The notes beneath the pieces are model-generated. The model searched no databases. It was given only the letters and a program-made list of their open reading frames with translations, and was not told the DNA's origin. DNA of 64,000 nt from Chamaelirium japonicum (lineage: Eukaryota; Streptophyta; Magnoliopsida; Liliales; Melanthiaceae): NCBI GenBank assembly GCA_947650365.1, contig CANTAL010000200.1:186001-250000 (forward strand), written 5' to 3'. Both the position numbers and the translations under genes were made by a program. This document shows positions 1 to 14,800 of this stretch, one piece after another; the first letter of the stretch is position 1; the number at the start of each line of letters is the position of its first letter.

Positions 1-209
1 GATCCATTCTATTTCATTCGTATGATCCATTCTAATTCCTTCGTATGATCCATTCTAATTCATTCCCATGAATGTATCCATTCTAATTCATTCGTACGAT
101 CTATTCTAATTCATTCGCACGAATGTATCCATTCTAATTCATTCGTACGATCTATTCTAATTCATTCGTACGATCCATTCTAATTCAATCATACGATCCA
201 TTCTAATTC
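1..209 (+). repeat. 23-bp minisatellite, forward run
   Basis: Head-to-tail units of 23 bp begin GATCCATTC and end CATTCGTAC; I define this as forward. Some units are the 28-bp variant in which CGCACGAATGTA replaces the usual end. Several fixed variant types occur (CATAC, CGCAC, CCTTCGTAC, CCCATGAATG). The run ends in a perfect 22-bp palindrome at 199-220, where orientation flips. No gene is present. Confidence 0.95.
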
Positions 210-1008
210 GAATTAGAATGAATTAGAATAGATCGTATGAATGAATTAGAATGGATCGGGCTAGTGAATTAGAATGGATCGTACGAATGAATTAGAATGG
301 TATTAGATGGATCATACAAAGGAATTAAAATGGATCATACGAATAAATTAGAATGGATCGTATGAATGAATTAGAATGGATCGTACGAATGAATTAGAAT
401 GGATCGTATGAATGAATTAGAATGGATCGTACGAATGAATTAGAATGGATATTTTCGTGCAAAGGAATTAGAATGGATCGTACGAATGGATCGTACGAAG
501 GAATTAGAATGAATTAGAATTGATACATTCGTGCGAATGAATTAGAATGAATCATATGAATGAATTAGAATGGATCGTACGAATGAATTAGAATGGATCG
601 TGCGAATGAATTAGTTTGGATCGTGCGAATGAATTAAAATGGATCGTACGAATGAATTAGAATGTATACATTCGTGCGAATGAATTAGAATGGATCGTAT
701 GAATGAATTAGACTGGATCGTATGAATGAATTCGAATGGATCGTACAAATGAATTAGAATGGATACATTTGTGCGAATGAATTAGAATGGATCATACGAA
801 GGAATTAAGGTGGATCGTACGAATGAATTAGAATGGATACATTCGTGCGAAAGAATTAGAATAGATTGTATGAATGAATTAGAATGGATCGTATGAATGA
901 ATTTGAATGGATCGTGCGAATGAATTAGAATGGATTGTGCTAATGAGTAAGAATGGATCGTACGAATGAAGTAGAATGGATCGTACGAATGAATTAGAAT
1001 GGATCATA
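210..1008 (-). repeat. 23-bp minisatellite, reverse run
   Basis: The same satellite on the opposite strand, read as GAATGAATTAGAATGGATCG. It holds the ordered variant module with GAATTAAGGTGG, the GCGAAAG unit and the GCTAATGAGTAAG unit that recurs elsewhere in the window. The right junction near 1002-1014 has 14-bp arms around a 7-bp spacer. Confidence 0.95.
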
Positions 1009-4000
1009 TGAATCCATTCTAATTCATTCGTACTATCCATTCTAATTCATTCGTACGATCCATTCTAATTCATTCACACGATCCATTCTAATTCATTCAT
1101 ACGATCCAATCTAATTCATTCATACGATCCATTCTAATTCATTCGCACGAATGTATCTATTCTAATTCATTCGTACGATCCATTCTAATTCATTCGCACA
1201 ATCTATTCTAATTCATTCGTACGATCCATTCTAATTCATTTGCATGATCCATTCTAATTCATTTGCAAGATCCATTCTAATTCATTCATACAATCCATTC
1301 TAATTCTTTTGCACGAATGTACCCATTCTAATTCATTCGTACGATCGATTCTAATTCTTTTGTACGATCCATTCTATTTCATTCGTATGATCCATTCTAA
1401 TTCCTTCGTACGATCCTATCTAATTCATACGATCCATTCGATTTCATTCATACGATCTATTCTAATTCATATGCATGATCCATTCTAATTCATTCATACG
1501 ATCCATTCTAATTCATTCATACGATCCATTCTAATTCATTCGCACGATCCATTTGAATTCATTCATACGATCCATTCTAATTCATTCATACAATCCATTC
1601 TAATTCATTCGCATGAATGTATCCATTCTAATTCATTCATACGATCAATTCTAATTCATTCGCACAATCTATTCTAATTCATTCGTACTATCCATTCTAA
1701 TTTATACGTATGATCCATTCTAATTCATTCATATGATCCATTTTAATTCTTTTGCACGAATGTATCCATTCTTATCCATTTGTATGATCCATTCTAATTC
1801 CTTCGTACGATCCATTCTAATTCCTTCGTACGATCCATTCAATTTCATTCGTATGATCCATTCTAATTCCTTCGTACGATCCATTCTAATTCATTCCCAT
1901 GAATGTATCCATTCTAATTCATACATACGATCCATTCTAATTCATTCATACGATCCAATCTAATTCATTCATATGATCCATTCTAATTTATTCGCACGAA
2001 TGTATCCATTCTAATTCATTCGTACGATCCATTCTAATTCATTCGCACAATCTATTCTAATTCATTCATACGATAAATTCTAATTCATTAGCACGATCCA
2101 TTCTAATTCATTCGTACGATCCATTCTATTTCATTCGTATGATCCATTCTTACTATCCATTCTAATTCATTCGTACGATCCATTCTAACTCATTCGCACA
2201 ATCTATTCTAATTCATTCGTACGATCCATTCTAATTCATTAGCACGATCCATTCCAATTCATTCATACAATCCATTCTAATTCTTTTGCACGAATGTATC
2301 CATTCTAATTCATTCATACGATCCATTCTAATTCCTTCGTACGATCTATTCTAATTCCTTCGTACGATCCATTCTAATTCATTCCCATGAATGTATCCAT
2401 TCTAATTCATACGTACGATCCATTCTATTTCATTCGTACGATCCATTCTTACTCATTCGTACGATCTATTCTAATTCATTCGCACGAATGTATCTATTCT
2501 AATTCATACTTATGATCCATTCTAATTCATTCGCATGATCCATTCTAATTCATTCATACGATCCATTCTAATTCATTCGTATGATCCATTCAAATTTATT
2601 CGTACGATCCATTCTAATTCATTAGCATGATCCATTCTAATTCATTCATACGATCCATTCTAATTCATAGGTTCCATTCTAATTCATTCATACAATCCAT
2701 TCTAATTCATTAACACAATATATTCTAATTCTTTCGCATGATCCATTCTAATTTATTCATACGATCCATTCTAATTCATTCATACAATCCATTCTATTTC
2801 ATTCGAACATTCGCACGAATGTATCCATTCTAATTCATTCGTCCGATCCATTCGAATCCATTCATATGATCCATTCTATTTCATTCGTACGATCCATTCT
2901 AATTCATTCGCACGAATGTATCTATTCTAATTCATTCGTACGATCCATTCTAATTCATTCGCACGATCCAATCTAATTCATTCGCACGATCCATTCTAAT
3001 TCATTCGTACGATCCATTCTATTTCATTCGTATGATCCATTCTTACTCATTCGTACGATCCATTCTAATTCATTCGCACGAATGTATCCATTCTAATTCA
3101 TTCGTACGATCCACTCTAATTCATTCGCATGATCCATTCTAATTCATTCATACGATCCATTCTAATTCATTCGTACGATCCATTCTAATTCATTAGCACG
3201 ATCCATTCTAATTCATTCATACGATCCATTCTAATTCATTCATACGATCCATTCTATTTCATTCGTATGATCCATTCTATTTCATTCGTACGATCCATTC
3301 GAATTCATTCATACGATCCATTCTAATTCATTCATACGATCCATTCTAATTCATTCGTATGATCCATTCTAATTCATTAGCACGATCCATTCTAATTCAT
3401 TCGTACGATCCATTCTATTTTATTCGTACGATCAATTCTTACTCATTCGTACGATCCATTCTTATTCATTAGCACGAATGTATCCATTCTAATTCATTCG
3501 TACGATCCATTCATTCGTACGATCCATTCTAATTCATTCGCATAATCTATTCTAATTCATTTGTACGATCCATTCTAATTCACTCGCACGATCCATTCTA
3601 ATTCATTAACACGATCCATTCTAATTCATTCATACGATCCATTCTAATTCGTACGATCTATTTTATTTCATTCATACGATCCATTCTTACTTATTCGTAC
3701 GATCCATTCTAATTCATTCGCACGAATGTATCCACTCTAATTCAGTCGTACGATCCATTCATTTGTACGATCCATTCTCATTCATTCGCAAAAGCTATTC
3801 TAATTCATTCGTACAATCCATTCTAATTTATTAGAACGATCCATTCTAATTCATTCATACGATCCATTTTAATTTATTCATACGATCCATTCTATTTCAT
3901 TCGTATGATCCATTCTAATTCATTCGTACGATCCATTCGAATTCATTCGTACGATCCATTGTAATTCATTCATACGATCCAATCTAATTCATTCGTACGA

Positions 4001-5472
4001 TCCATTCTATTTCATTCGTACGATCCATTCTAATTCATTCGCACGATCCATTCTAATTCATTTGTACGATCCATTCTAATTCATTCATACAATCCATTCT
4101 AATTCTTTTGCACGAATGCATCCATTCTAATTCATTCGTACGATCCATTCTAATTCATTCACACAATCTATTCTAATTCATTCGTACGATCCATTCTAAT
4201 TCCTTTGTACGATCCATTCTAATTCCTTCGTACGATCTATTCTAATTCATTCGTACGATCCATTCTAATTCATTCATACGATCCATTCTAATTCATTCAT
4301 ACAATCCAGTCGAATGGATCATGCTAAAGAATTAGAATGGGTCGTACGAATGAATTAGAATAGATTGTGCGAATGAATTAGAATGAATTAGAATGAATCT
4401 ATTCTAATTCATTCGTACGATCCATTCTAATTCTTTAGCACGATCCATTCTAATTCATTCGTACGATCCATTCTAATTCATTCGTACGATCCATTCTAAT
4501 TTATTCTAATTCGAATTCATTCATAAGATCCATTCTAATTCATTCGCACGATCCATTCTAATTCATTCATACGATCCATTCTAATTCATTCTTACGATCC
4601 AATGTAATTCATTCGCACGTTCCATTCTAATTCATTCATACGATCCAATCTAATTCATTCGCACGAACGTATACATTCTAATTCATTCTAATTCCTTCGT
4701 ACGATCCATTCGTACGATCCATTCTAATTCATTCGCACTAATGTATCCATTCTATATCATTCGTACGATCCATTCTAATTCATTCGCACAATCTATTCTA
4801 ATTCATTCGTACGATCCATTCAAATTCATTCGCACGATTCATTCTAATTCATTCGTACGATCCATTCTAATTTATTCGTACAATCTATTCTAATTCATTC
4901 ATACGATCCATTCTAATTCATTAGTACAATCCATTCTAATTCATTCGTACGTTCATTCTATTTCATTCGTACGATCCATTCTTACTCATTCGTATGATCC
5001 ATTCAAATTCATTCGCACGAATGTATCCATTCTAATTCATACGTACGATCCATTCTTATTTATTCATACGATCGTATGAATGAATTAGACTGAATTAGAA
5101 TGGATCGTATGAGTTAGAATGAATTCATTTGTATGATCCATTTTAATTCATTTATACGATCCATTCTAATTCATTCGCACAAATGTATCCATTCTAATTC
5201 ATAAGCACGATCCATTCTAATTCATTCGCACAATCTATTCTAATTCATTTATACGATCCATTCTAATTCATTCGTACGATCCATTCTAATTAATTAATAC
5301 AATCCATTCTAATTCTTTTGCACGAATGTATCCATTCTAATTCATTCGTACGATCCATTCTAATTCCTTCGTACGATCCATTCTAATTCCTTCGTACAAT
5401 CCATTCTAATTCATTCCCATGAATGTATCTATTCTAATTCATTCGTACGATCCATTCTAATTTATTAGCACG
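1009..5472 (+). repeat. 23-bp minisatellite, mainly forward
   Basis: A long forward run with two short reverse islets at about 4311-4397 and 5070-5122. Variants recur in a fixed order, for example CTATTTCATTC, then CTTACTCATTC, then the 28-bp unit. Open frames here of the type IHSNSFVRSI are stop-free translations of the satellite and not genes. Confidence 0.94.
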
Positions 5473-7406
5473 ATCGTGCTAAAGAATTAGAATAGATCGT
5501 ATGAATGAATTAGAATGGATTGTATGAATGAATTAGAATATATACATTCGTGCGAATGAATTAGAATGAATTGTATGAATGAATTAGAATGGATTGTATG
5601 AATGAATTAGAATGGATCATACGAATGAATTAGAATGAATTGTATGAATGAATAAGAATGGATCTTATGAATGAATTTGAATGGATCGTGCGAATGAATT
5701 AGAATGGATCGTACGAATGAATTAGAATGGATACATTCGTACGAATGAATTAGAATAGATCGTATGAATGAATTAGATTGCATCGTATGAATGAATTAGA
5801 ATGGATCATACGTATGAATTAGAATGGATACATTCATGGGAATGAATTAGAATGGATTGTACGAAGGAATTAGAATGGATCATACGAATGAAATAGAATG
5901 GATCGTACGAAGGAATTAGAATGGATCGTATGAAGGAATTAGAATGGATCGTACGAAGGAATTAGAATGGATACATTCGTGCGAATGAATTAGAATGGAT
6001 CGTATGAATGAATTAGAATGGATCGTATGAATGAATTCGAATGGATCGTACGAATGAATTAGAATGGATACATTCGTGTGAATGAATTAGAATGTCATTC
6101 GCACAATCTATTCTAATTCATTCGTACGATCAATTCTATTTCATTCTTACGATCCATTCTTACTCAATGAATTAGAATGGATCGTACGAATGAATTAGAA
6201 TGGATCGTATGAATGAATTAGAATGGATACATTCGTGCGAATGAATTAGAATGGATCGTACGAATAAGTAAGAATGGATCGTACGAATGAAATAGAATGG
6301 ATTGTACGAATGAATTAGAATGGATCGTACGAATAAATTAGAATGGATCGTACGAAAGATTTAGAATGGATTGTATGAATGAATTAGAATGGATCGTATG
6401 AATGAATTTGAATGGATCGTATGAATGAATTAGAATGGATCGTGCGAATGAATTAGAATGGATCCTATGAATGAATTTGAATGGATCGTATGAATGAATT
6501 AGAATGGATCGTGCGAATGAATTAGAATGGATAATACGAATGAATTAGAATGGATACATTCGTGCGAATGAATTCGAATGGATCGTACGAATGAGTAAGA
6601 ATGTATCGTATGAATGAAATAGAATGGTTCGTACGTATGAATTAGAATGGATACATTCATGGGAATGAATTAGAATGGATCGTACGAAGGAATTAGAATG
6701 GATTGTATGAAGGAATTTGAATGGATCATATGAAGGAATTAGAATAGATCGTACGAATGAATTAGAATGGATACATTCGTGCAAAAGAATTAGAATGGAT
6801 TGTATGAATGAATTAGAATGGATCGTGCTAATGAATTAGAATGGATTGTACGAATGAATTATAATAGATTGTGCGAATGAATTAGAATGGATCGTACGAA
6901 TTAATTAGAATAGATCGTAAGAATGGATCGTACGAATGAAATAGAATGGATCGTACGAATGAATTAGAATGGATCGTGCTAATGAATTGGAATGGATCGT
7001 ACGAATGAATTAGAATAGATTATGCGAATGAATTAGAATGGATCGTACGAATGAATTAGAATAGATACATTCGTGCGAATGAATTAGAATGGATCGTATG
7101 AATGAATTAGATTGGATCGTATGAATAAATTAGAATGGATCGTACGTATGAATTAGAATGGATACATTCATGGGAATGAATTAGAATGGATCGTACGAAG
7201 GAATTAGAATGGATCATACGAATGAAATAGAATGGATCATACGAAGGAATTAGAATGGATCGTACGAAGGAATTAGAATGGATCGTACGAAGGAATTAGA
7301 ATGGATCGTATGAATGAATTAGAATGGATACATTCGTGCAAATGAATTAGAATGGATCATATGAATGAAAAAGAATGGATCGTACGTATGAATTAGAATG
7401 GATCGT
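5473..7406 (-). repeat. 23-bp minisatellite, mainly reverse
   Basis: A reverse run with one short forward islet at about 6093-6165. It lies between the two long duplicated segments (1-5145 and 7706-13265). I see nothing non-satellite in it. Confidence 0.94.
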
Positions 7407-8029
7407 AATTCTAATTCCTTCGTACGATTCATTCTAATTCTTTCATATGATCCATTTTTTCGTATGTATCCATTCTAATTCATTCGTACGATCCATTCTA
7501 ATTCATTCGCACGATCCATTCTAATTCCTTTGTACGATCCATTCTATTTCATTCGTACGATCCATTCTATTTCATTCATACAATCCATTCTAATTCTTTT
7601 GCACGATCCATTCTAATTCATTCGTACGATCCATTCTATCCATTATAATTCATTCGTATGATCCATTCTAATTCATTCGCACGATCCATTCTAATTCATT
7701 CATACGATCCATTCTATTTCATTCGTATGATCCATTCTAATTCCTTCGTATGATCCATTCTAATTCATTCCCATGAATGTATCCAATCAAATTCATTCGT
7801 ACGATCCATTCTAATTCATTCGCACGAATGTATCCATTCTAATTCATTCATACGATCCATTCTAATTCATACGTACAATCTGTTCTAATTCATTCGTACG
7901 ATCCATTCTAATTCATTAGCACGATCTATTCTAATTCATTCGTACGATCCATTCTAATTCATTCGTACAATCCATTCTTACTCATTTGTACGATCCATTC
8001 TAATTCATTCATACGATCCATTCTAATTC
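7407..8029 (+). repeat. 23-bp minisatellite, forward run
   Basis: A forward run ending in the 22-bp perfect palindrome at 8019-8040. This is identical to the one at 199-220 and marks the same inversion in the second copy of the long duplication. Confidence 0.94.
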
Positions 8030-8845
8030 GAATTAGAATGAATTAGAATGGATCGTACGAATGAATTAGAATGGATTGTATGAATGAATTAGAATGGATC
8101 GGGCTAATGAATTAGAATGGTTCGTACGAATGAATTAGAATGGTATTAGAATGGATCATACGAAGGAATTAGAATGGATCGTACGAATGAATTAGAATGG
8201 ATCGTACGAATGAATTAGAATGGATCATATGAATGAATTAGAATGGATCGTACGAATGAATTAGAATGGATCGTATGAATGAATTAGAATAGATCGTACG
8301 AATGAATTAGAATGGATATTTTCGTGCAAAGGAATTAGAATCGATCGTACGAAGGAATTATAGGGAATTAGAATGGATACATTCATACGAATGAATTAGA
8401 ATGGATCGTACACATGAATTAGAATGGATCGTGCGAATGAATTAGTTTGGATCGTGCGAATGAATTAGAATGGATCGTACGAATGAATTAGAATGGATAT
8501 ACATTCGTGCGAATGAGTTAGAATGGATCGTATAAATGAATTAGAATGGATTGTATGAATGAATTCGAATAGATCTTACGAATGAATTAGAATAGATACA
8601 TTCGTCTCAATGAATTAGAATGGATCATACGAAGGAATTAGGGTGGATCATACGAATGAATTAGAATGGATACATTCATGCGAAAGAATTAGAACGGATT
8701 GTATGAATGAATTAGAATGGATCGTATGAATGAATTAGAATGGATCATGCGAATGAATTAGATTAGGTTGTGCTAATGAGTAAGAATGGATCGTACGAAT
8801 GAAGTAGAATGGATCGTACGAATGAATTATAATGGATCATACGAA
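8030..8845 (-). repeat. 23-bp minisatellite, reverse run
   Basis: Counterpart of 210-1008 in the second copy. It shares rare variants such as GATCGGGCTA (about 258 and 8101), GGATATTTTCG (about 451 and 8318) and ATTAGTTTGG (about 611 and 8442). Confidence 0.94.
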
Positions 8846-11800
8846 TCCATTCTAATTCATTCATACAATCCATTCTAATTCATTCGTACGATCCATTCTA
8901 ATTCATTCATACAATCCATTCTAATTCATTCGTACGATCCATTCTAATTCATTCGCACGATCCATTCTTATTCATTCATACAATCCAATCTAATTCATTC
9001 ATACGATCCATTCTAATTCATTCGCACGAATGTATCCATTCTAATTCATTCGTACGATCCATTCTAATTCATTCACACAATCTATTCTAATTCATTCGTA
9101 CGATCCATTCTAATTCATTTGCACGATCCATTATAATTCATTTGCAAGATCCATTCTAATTCATTCATACAATCCATTTTAATTCTTTCGCACGAATGTA
9201 TCAATTCTAATTCATTCATACGATCCATCCTAATTCCTTCGTACAATCCATTCTAATTCCATCGTACGATCCATTCTAATTCCTTCGTACGATCCATTCT
9301 ATTTCATTCGTATGATCAATTCTAATTCCTTCGTACGATCCATTCTAATTCATACGATACATTCTATTTCATTCATACGATCTATTCTAATTCATTCGAA
9401 CGATCCATTCTAATTCATTCATACGATCCATTCTAATTCATTCATACGATCCATTCTAATTCATTCGCATGATCCATTCGAATTAATTCATACGATCCAT
9501 TCTAATTCATTCGCATGAATGTATCCATTCTATTTTATTCATACGATCCATTCTAATTCATTCGCACAATCTATTCTAATTCATTCGTACGATCCATTCT
9601 AATTCATATGTACGATCCATTCTAATTCATTCATACGATCCATTTTAATTCATTTGCACGAATGTATCCATTCTAATTCATTTGTACGATCCATTCTAAT
9701 TCCTTCATACAATCCATTCTAATTCCTTTGTACGATCCATTATATTTCTTTCGTATGATCCATTCTAATTCCTTCGTACGATCCATTCTAATTCATTCCC
9801 ATGAATGTATCCATTGTAATTCATACATAGGATCCATTCTAATTTATTCATACGATCCAATCTAATTCATTCACACGATCCATTCTAATTCATTCACACG
9901 AATGTATCCATTCTAATTCATTCGTATGATCCATTCTAATTCATTCGCAAAATCTATTCTAATTCATTCATACGATCCATTCTAATTCATTAGAACGATC
10001 CATTCTAATTCATTCGTATGATCCATTCTATTTCATTTGTGCGATCCATTCTTACGATCCATTCTAATTCATTCGTACGATCCATTCTAATTCATTCGCA
10101 CAATCTATTCCAATTCATTCGTAGGATCCATTCTAATTCATTAGCATGATCCATTCTAATTCAGTCATACAATCCATTCTAATTCTTTTGCCCGAATGTA
10201 TCCATTCTAATTCATTCATACGATCCATTCTAATTCCTTCGTACGATCCATTCTAATTCCTTCGTATGATCCATTCTAATTCATTCCCATAAATGTATCC
10301 ATTCTAATTCATACGTACGATCCATTCTATTTCATTCGTATGATCCATTATTACTCATTCGTACGATCTATTCTAATTCATTCGCACGAATGTATGCATT
10401 CTAATTCATTCGTACGATCCATTCTAATTCATTCGCACGATCCATTCTAATTCATTCGTACGATCCATTCTAATTCATTCGTACGATCCATTCTAATTCA
10501 TTAGCACGATCCATTCTAATTCATTCATACGATCCATTCTAATTCATACGATCCATTCTAATTCATTCATACAATCCATTCTAATTCATTCACACAATCC
10601 ATTCTAATTCTTTCGCACGATCCATTCTAATTCATTCATACAATCCATTCTAATTCATTCGTACAATCCATTCTATTTCATTCGTACATTCGCACGAATG
10701 TATCCATTCTAATTCATTCGTACGATCCATTCAAATTCATTCATACGATCCATTCTATTTCATTCGTACGATCCATTCTAATTCATTCGCACGAATGTAT
10801 CCATTCTAATTTATTCATACGATCCATTCTAATTCATTCGCACGAATGTATCCATTCTAATTTATTCGTACGATCCATTCTAATTCATTCGCAAGATTCA
10901 ATCTAATTCATTCGCACGATCCATTCTAATTCATTCGTACGATCCATTCTATTTCATTCGTACGATCCATTCTTACTCATTCGTATGATCCATTCTAATT
11001 CATTCGCACGATCCATTCTATTTCATTCGTATGATCCATTCTAATTCATTCGTACGATCCATTCTAATTCATTCGTACGATCCATTCTAATTCATTAGCA
11101 TGATCCATTCTAATACATTCATACGATCCATTCTAATTCATACGATCCATTCTAATTCATTCATACAATCCATTCTATTTCATTCGTATGATTCATTCTA
11201 TTTCATTCGTACGATCCATTCGAATACATTCATACAATCCATTCTAATTCATTCAGACGATACATTCTAATTCATTCGTATGATCCATTCTAATTCATTA
11301 GCACGATCCATTCTAATTCATTCGTACGATCCATTCTATATCATTCGTACGATCCATTCTTACTCATTCGTACGATCCATTCTAATTCATTCGCACGAAT
11401 GTATCCATTCTAATTCATTCGTATGATCCATTTATTCGTATGATCCATTCTAACTTATTCGCACAATCTACTCTAATTCATTTGTACGATCCATTCTAAT
11501 TTATTCGTATGATCCATTCTAATTCATTAGTACGATCTATTCTAATTCATTCATACAATCAATTCTAATTCGTACGATCCATTCTATTTCATTCGTACGA
11601 TCCATTCTTACTTATTCGTACGATCTATTCTAATTCGTTGGCACGAATGTATCCATTCTAATTCATTCGTACGATCCATTCATTCGTACGATCCATTCTA
11701 ATTCATTCATAAAATCTATTCTAATTCCTTTGTACGATCCATTCTAATTCATTAGCACGATCCATTCTAATCCATTCATACGATCCATTCTAATTCATAT

Positions 11801-14800
11801 GATCCATTCTAATTCATTCATACGATCCATTCGATTTCATTCGTACGATCCATTCTATTTCATTCGTACGATCCATTCTTACTCATTCGTACGATCCATT
11901 CTAATTCATTCGCACGAATGTATCCATTCTAATTCATTCGTACGATCCATTCTAATTCATTCATACGATCCAATCTAATTCATTCATACGATCCATTCTA
12001 TTTCATTCGTACGATCCATTCTAATTCATTCGCACGATCCATTCTAATTCATTTGTACGATCCATTCTAATTCATTCATACAATCCATTCTAATTCTTTT
12101 GCACGAATGTGTCCATTCTAATTCATTCGTAAGATCCATTCTAATTCATTCGCACAATCTATTCTAATTCATTCATACGATCCATTCTAATTCCTTTGTA
12201 CGATCCAATCTAATTCCTTCGTATGATCCATTCTAATTACTTCGTACGATCCATTCGAATTCATTCGTACGATCCATTCTAATTCATTCATACAATCCAT
12301 TCTAATTCATTCATACAATCCAGTCGAATGGATCGTGCTAAAGAATTAGAATGGATCGTACGAATGAATTAGAATAGATTGTGCGAATGAATTAGAATGA
12401 ATTAGAATGAATCTATTCTAATTCATTCGTACGATCCATTCTAATTCATTAGCACTATCCATTCTAATTCATTCGTACGATCCATTCTAATTCATTCGTA
12501 CGATCCATTCTAATTCATTCTAATTCGAATTCATTCATACGATCCATTTTAATTCATTCGCACGATCCATTTTAATTCATTCATACGATCCATTCTAATT
12601 CATTCGTACGATCCATTCTAATTCATTCGCACGATCCATTCTAATTCATTCATACGATCAAATCTAATTCATTCGCACGAACGTATCCATTCTAATTCAT
12701 TCTAATTCCTGCGTACAATCCATTCGTACGATCCATTCTAATTCATTCGCACTAATGTATCCATTCTAATTCATTCGTACGATCCATTCTAATTCATTCG
12801 CACATTCTAATTCCTTCGTACAATCCATTCGTACGATCCATTCTAATTCATTCGCACTAATGTATCCATTCTAATTCATTCGTACGATCCATTCTAATTC
12901 ATTCGCACAATCTATTCTAAATCATTCGTACGATCCATTCTAATTCATTCGCACGATTCATTCTAATTCATTCGTACGATCCATTCTAATTTATTCGCAC
13001 AATCTATTCTAATTCATTCGTACGATCCATTCTAATTCATTAGGACGATCCATTCTAATTCATTCAAACGATCCATTCTATTTCATTCGTAAGATCCATT
13101 CTTACTCATTCGTACGATCCATTCTAATTCATTCGCACGAATGTATCCATTCTAATTCATACGTACGATCTGTTCTTATTCATTCGTACAATCGTATAAA
13201 TGAATTAGAATGAATTAGAATGGATCGTATGAATTAGAATGAATTCATTCGTATGATCCATTAAAATTCATTAGCATGATCCATTCTAATTCATTCGTAC
13301 GATCCATTCTAATTCATTAGCACGATCCATTCTAATTCATTCGTACGATCCATTCTATTTCATTCGTACGATCCATTCTTACTCATTCGTATGATCCATT
13401 CTAATTCATTCGCACGAATGTATCCATTCTAATTCATTCCTACGATCCATTCATTCGTACGATCCATTCTAATTCATTTGCACAAACTATTCTAATTCAT
13501 TCGTACGATCCATTCTAATTCATTAGCACGATCCATTCTAATTCATTATCACATTCCATTCTAATTCATTCGAATAATTCATTCATAAGATCTATTCTAA
13601 TTCATTCATACGATCCATTCTAATTCATTTGCACGAATATATCCTTTCTAATTCATTCGTACGATCCATTCTAATTCAGTCGCACGATCCATTCTAATTC
13701 ATTCATACGATCCATTCTAATTCATTCGTATGATCCATTCTAATTCATTCGCATGATCCATTCTAATTTATTCATACGATCCATTCTAATTTATTCATAC
13801 AATCCGTTCTAATTCTTTCACACGAATGTATCCATTCTAATTCATTCGTACGATCCACCCTAATTCATTCGTATGATCCATTCGAATTCATTTATACGAT
13901 CCATTCTAATTCATTCATACGATCCATTCTAATTCATTTGCATGAATGTATCCATTCTAATTTATTCGTTCGATCCATTCTAATTCATTCGTACGATCTA
14001 TTCTAATTCTTACGAATGATCGTACGAATTCATTCACACAATCTATTCTAATTCGTTCGTACGATCCATTCTAATTCTTCGCACAATCTATTCTAATTCA
14101 TTCGTACGATCCATTCTAGTTCATTAGCACGATCCATTCTAATTCATTCGTACGATCCATTCTATTTCATTCGTACGATCCATTCTTACTCATTCGTACG
14201 ATCCATTCTAATTCATTCGCACGAATGTATCCATTCTAATTCATTCGTACGATCGATTCTAATTCATTCGTACGATCCATTCTAATTCCTTCGTACGATC
14301 CATTCTATTTCATACGTATGATCCATTCTAGTTCATTCGCACGATCCATTATAATTCATTCATACGATCCATTCTAATTCATTCATACGATCCATTCTAA
14401 TTCATTAACACGAATGAATCCATTCTAATTCATTCATACGATCCATTCTAATTCATTCGCACAATCTATTCTAATTCATTCGTACGATCCATTCTAATTC
14501 ATTAGCACGATCCATTCTAATTTATTCGTATGATCCATTCTATTTCATTCGTACGATCCATTCTTACTCATTCGTATGATCCATTCTAATTCATTCGCAC
14601 GAATGTATCCATTCTAATTAATTCGTACGATCCATTCTAATTCATTCGCACGATCCATTCTAATCCATTCTAATTCATTCGCACGAATGTATCCATTCTA
14701 ATTCATTCGCACGATCCATTCTAATTCATTCATATAATCCATTCTAAATCTTTTGCACGAATGTATCCATTCTAATTCATACGTACGATCCATTCTAATT

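Larger units (their letters stand above)
1..5145. repeat. Long duplicated satellite segment, copy A (left end outside the window)
   Basis: Position 1 aligns with about 7706. Rare markers and all orientation switches recur in copy B with offsets growing from 7820 (palindrome 199/8019) to 8014 (CAGTCGAATGG 4307/12321) and about 8110 (ATGAGTTAG/ATGAATTAG near 5103/13213). Similarity fades near 5145. Confidence 0.8.
7706..13265. repeat. Long duplicated satellite segment, copy B
   Basis: Second copy of the segment at 1-5145, with the same palindromic junctions and reverse islets in the same order. It is longer partly because of a 105-bp tandem duplication at 12699-12908 that copy A has only once. 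Confidence 0.8.

Noticed and set aside
1733..1963. Ser/Ile/Phe/His-rich open frames in the satellite (also 6545-6784, 21571-21768, 24045-24344, 55148-55336)
   Set aside because: Three 23-bp units make 69 bp, so a frame that misses stops in three units stays open until a variant breaks it. The proteins are plain translations of the repeat with no domain, and they occur on both strands.
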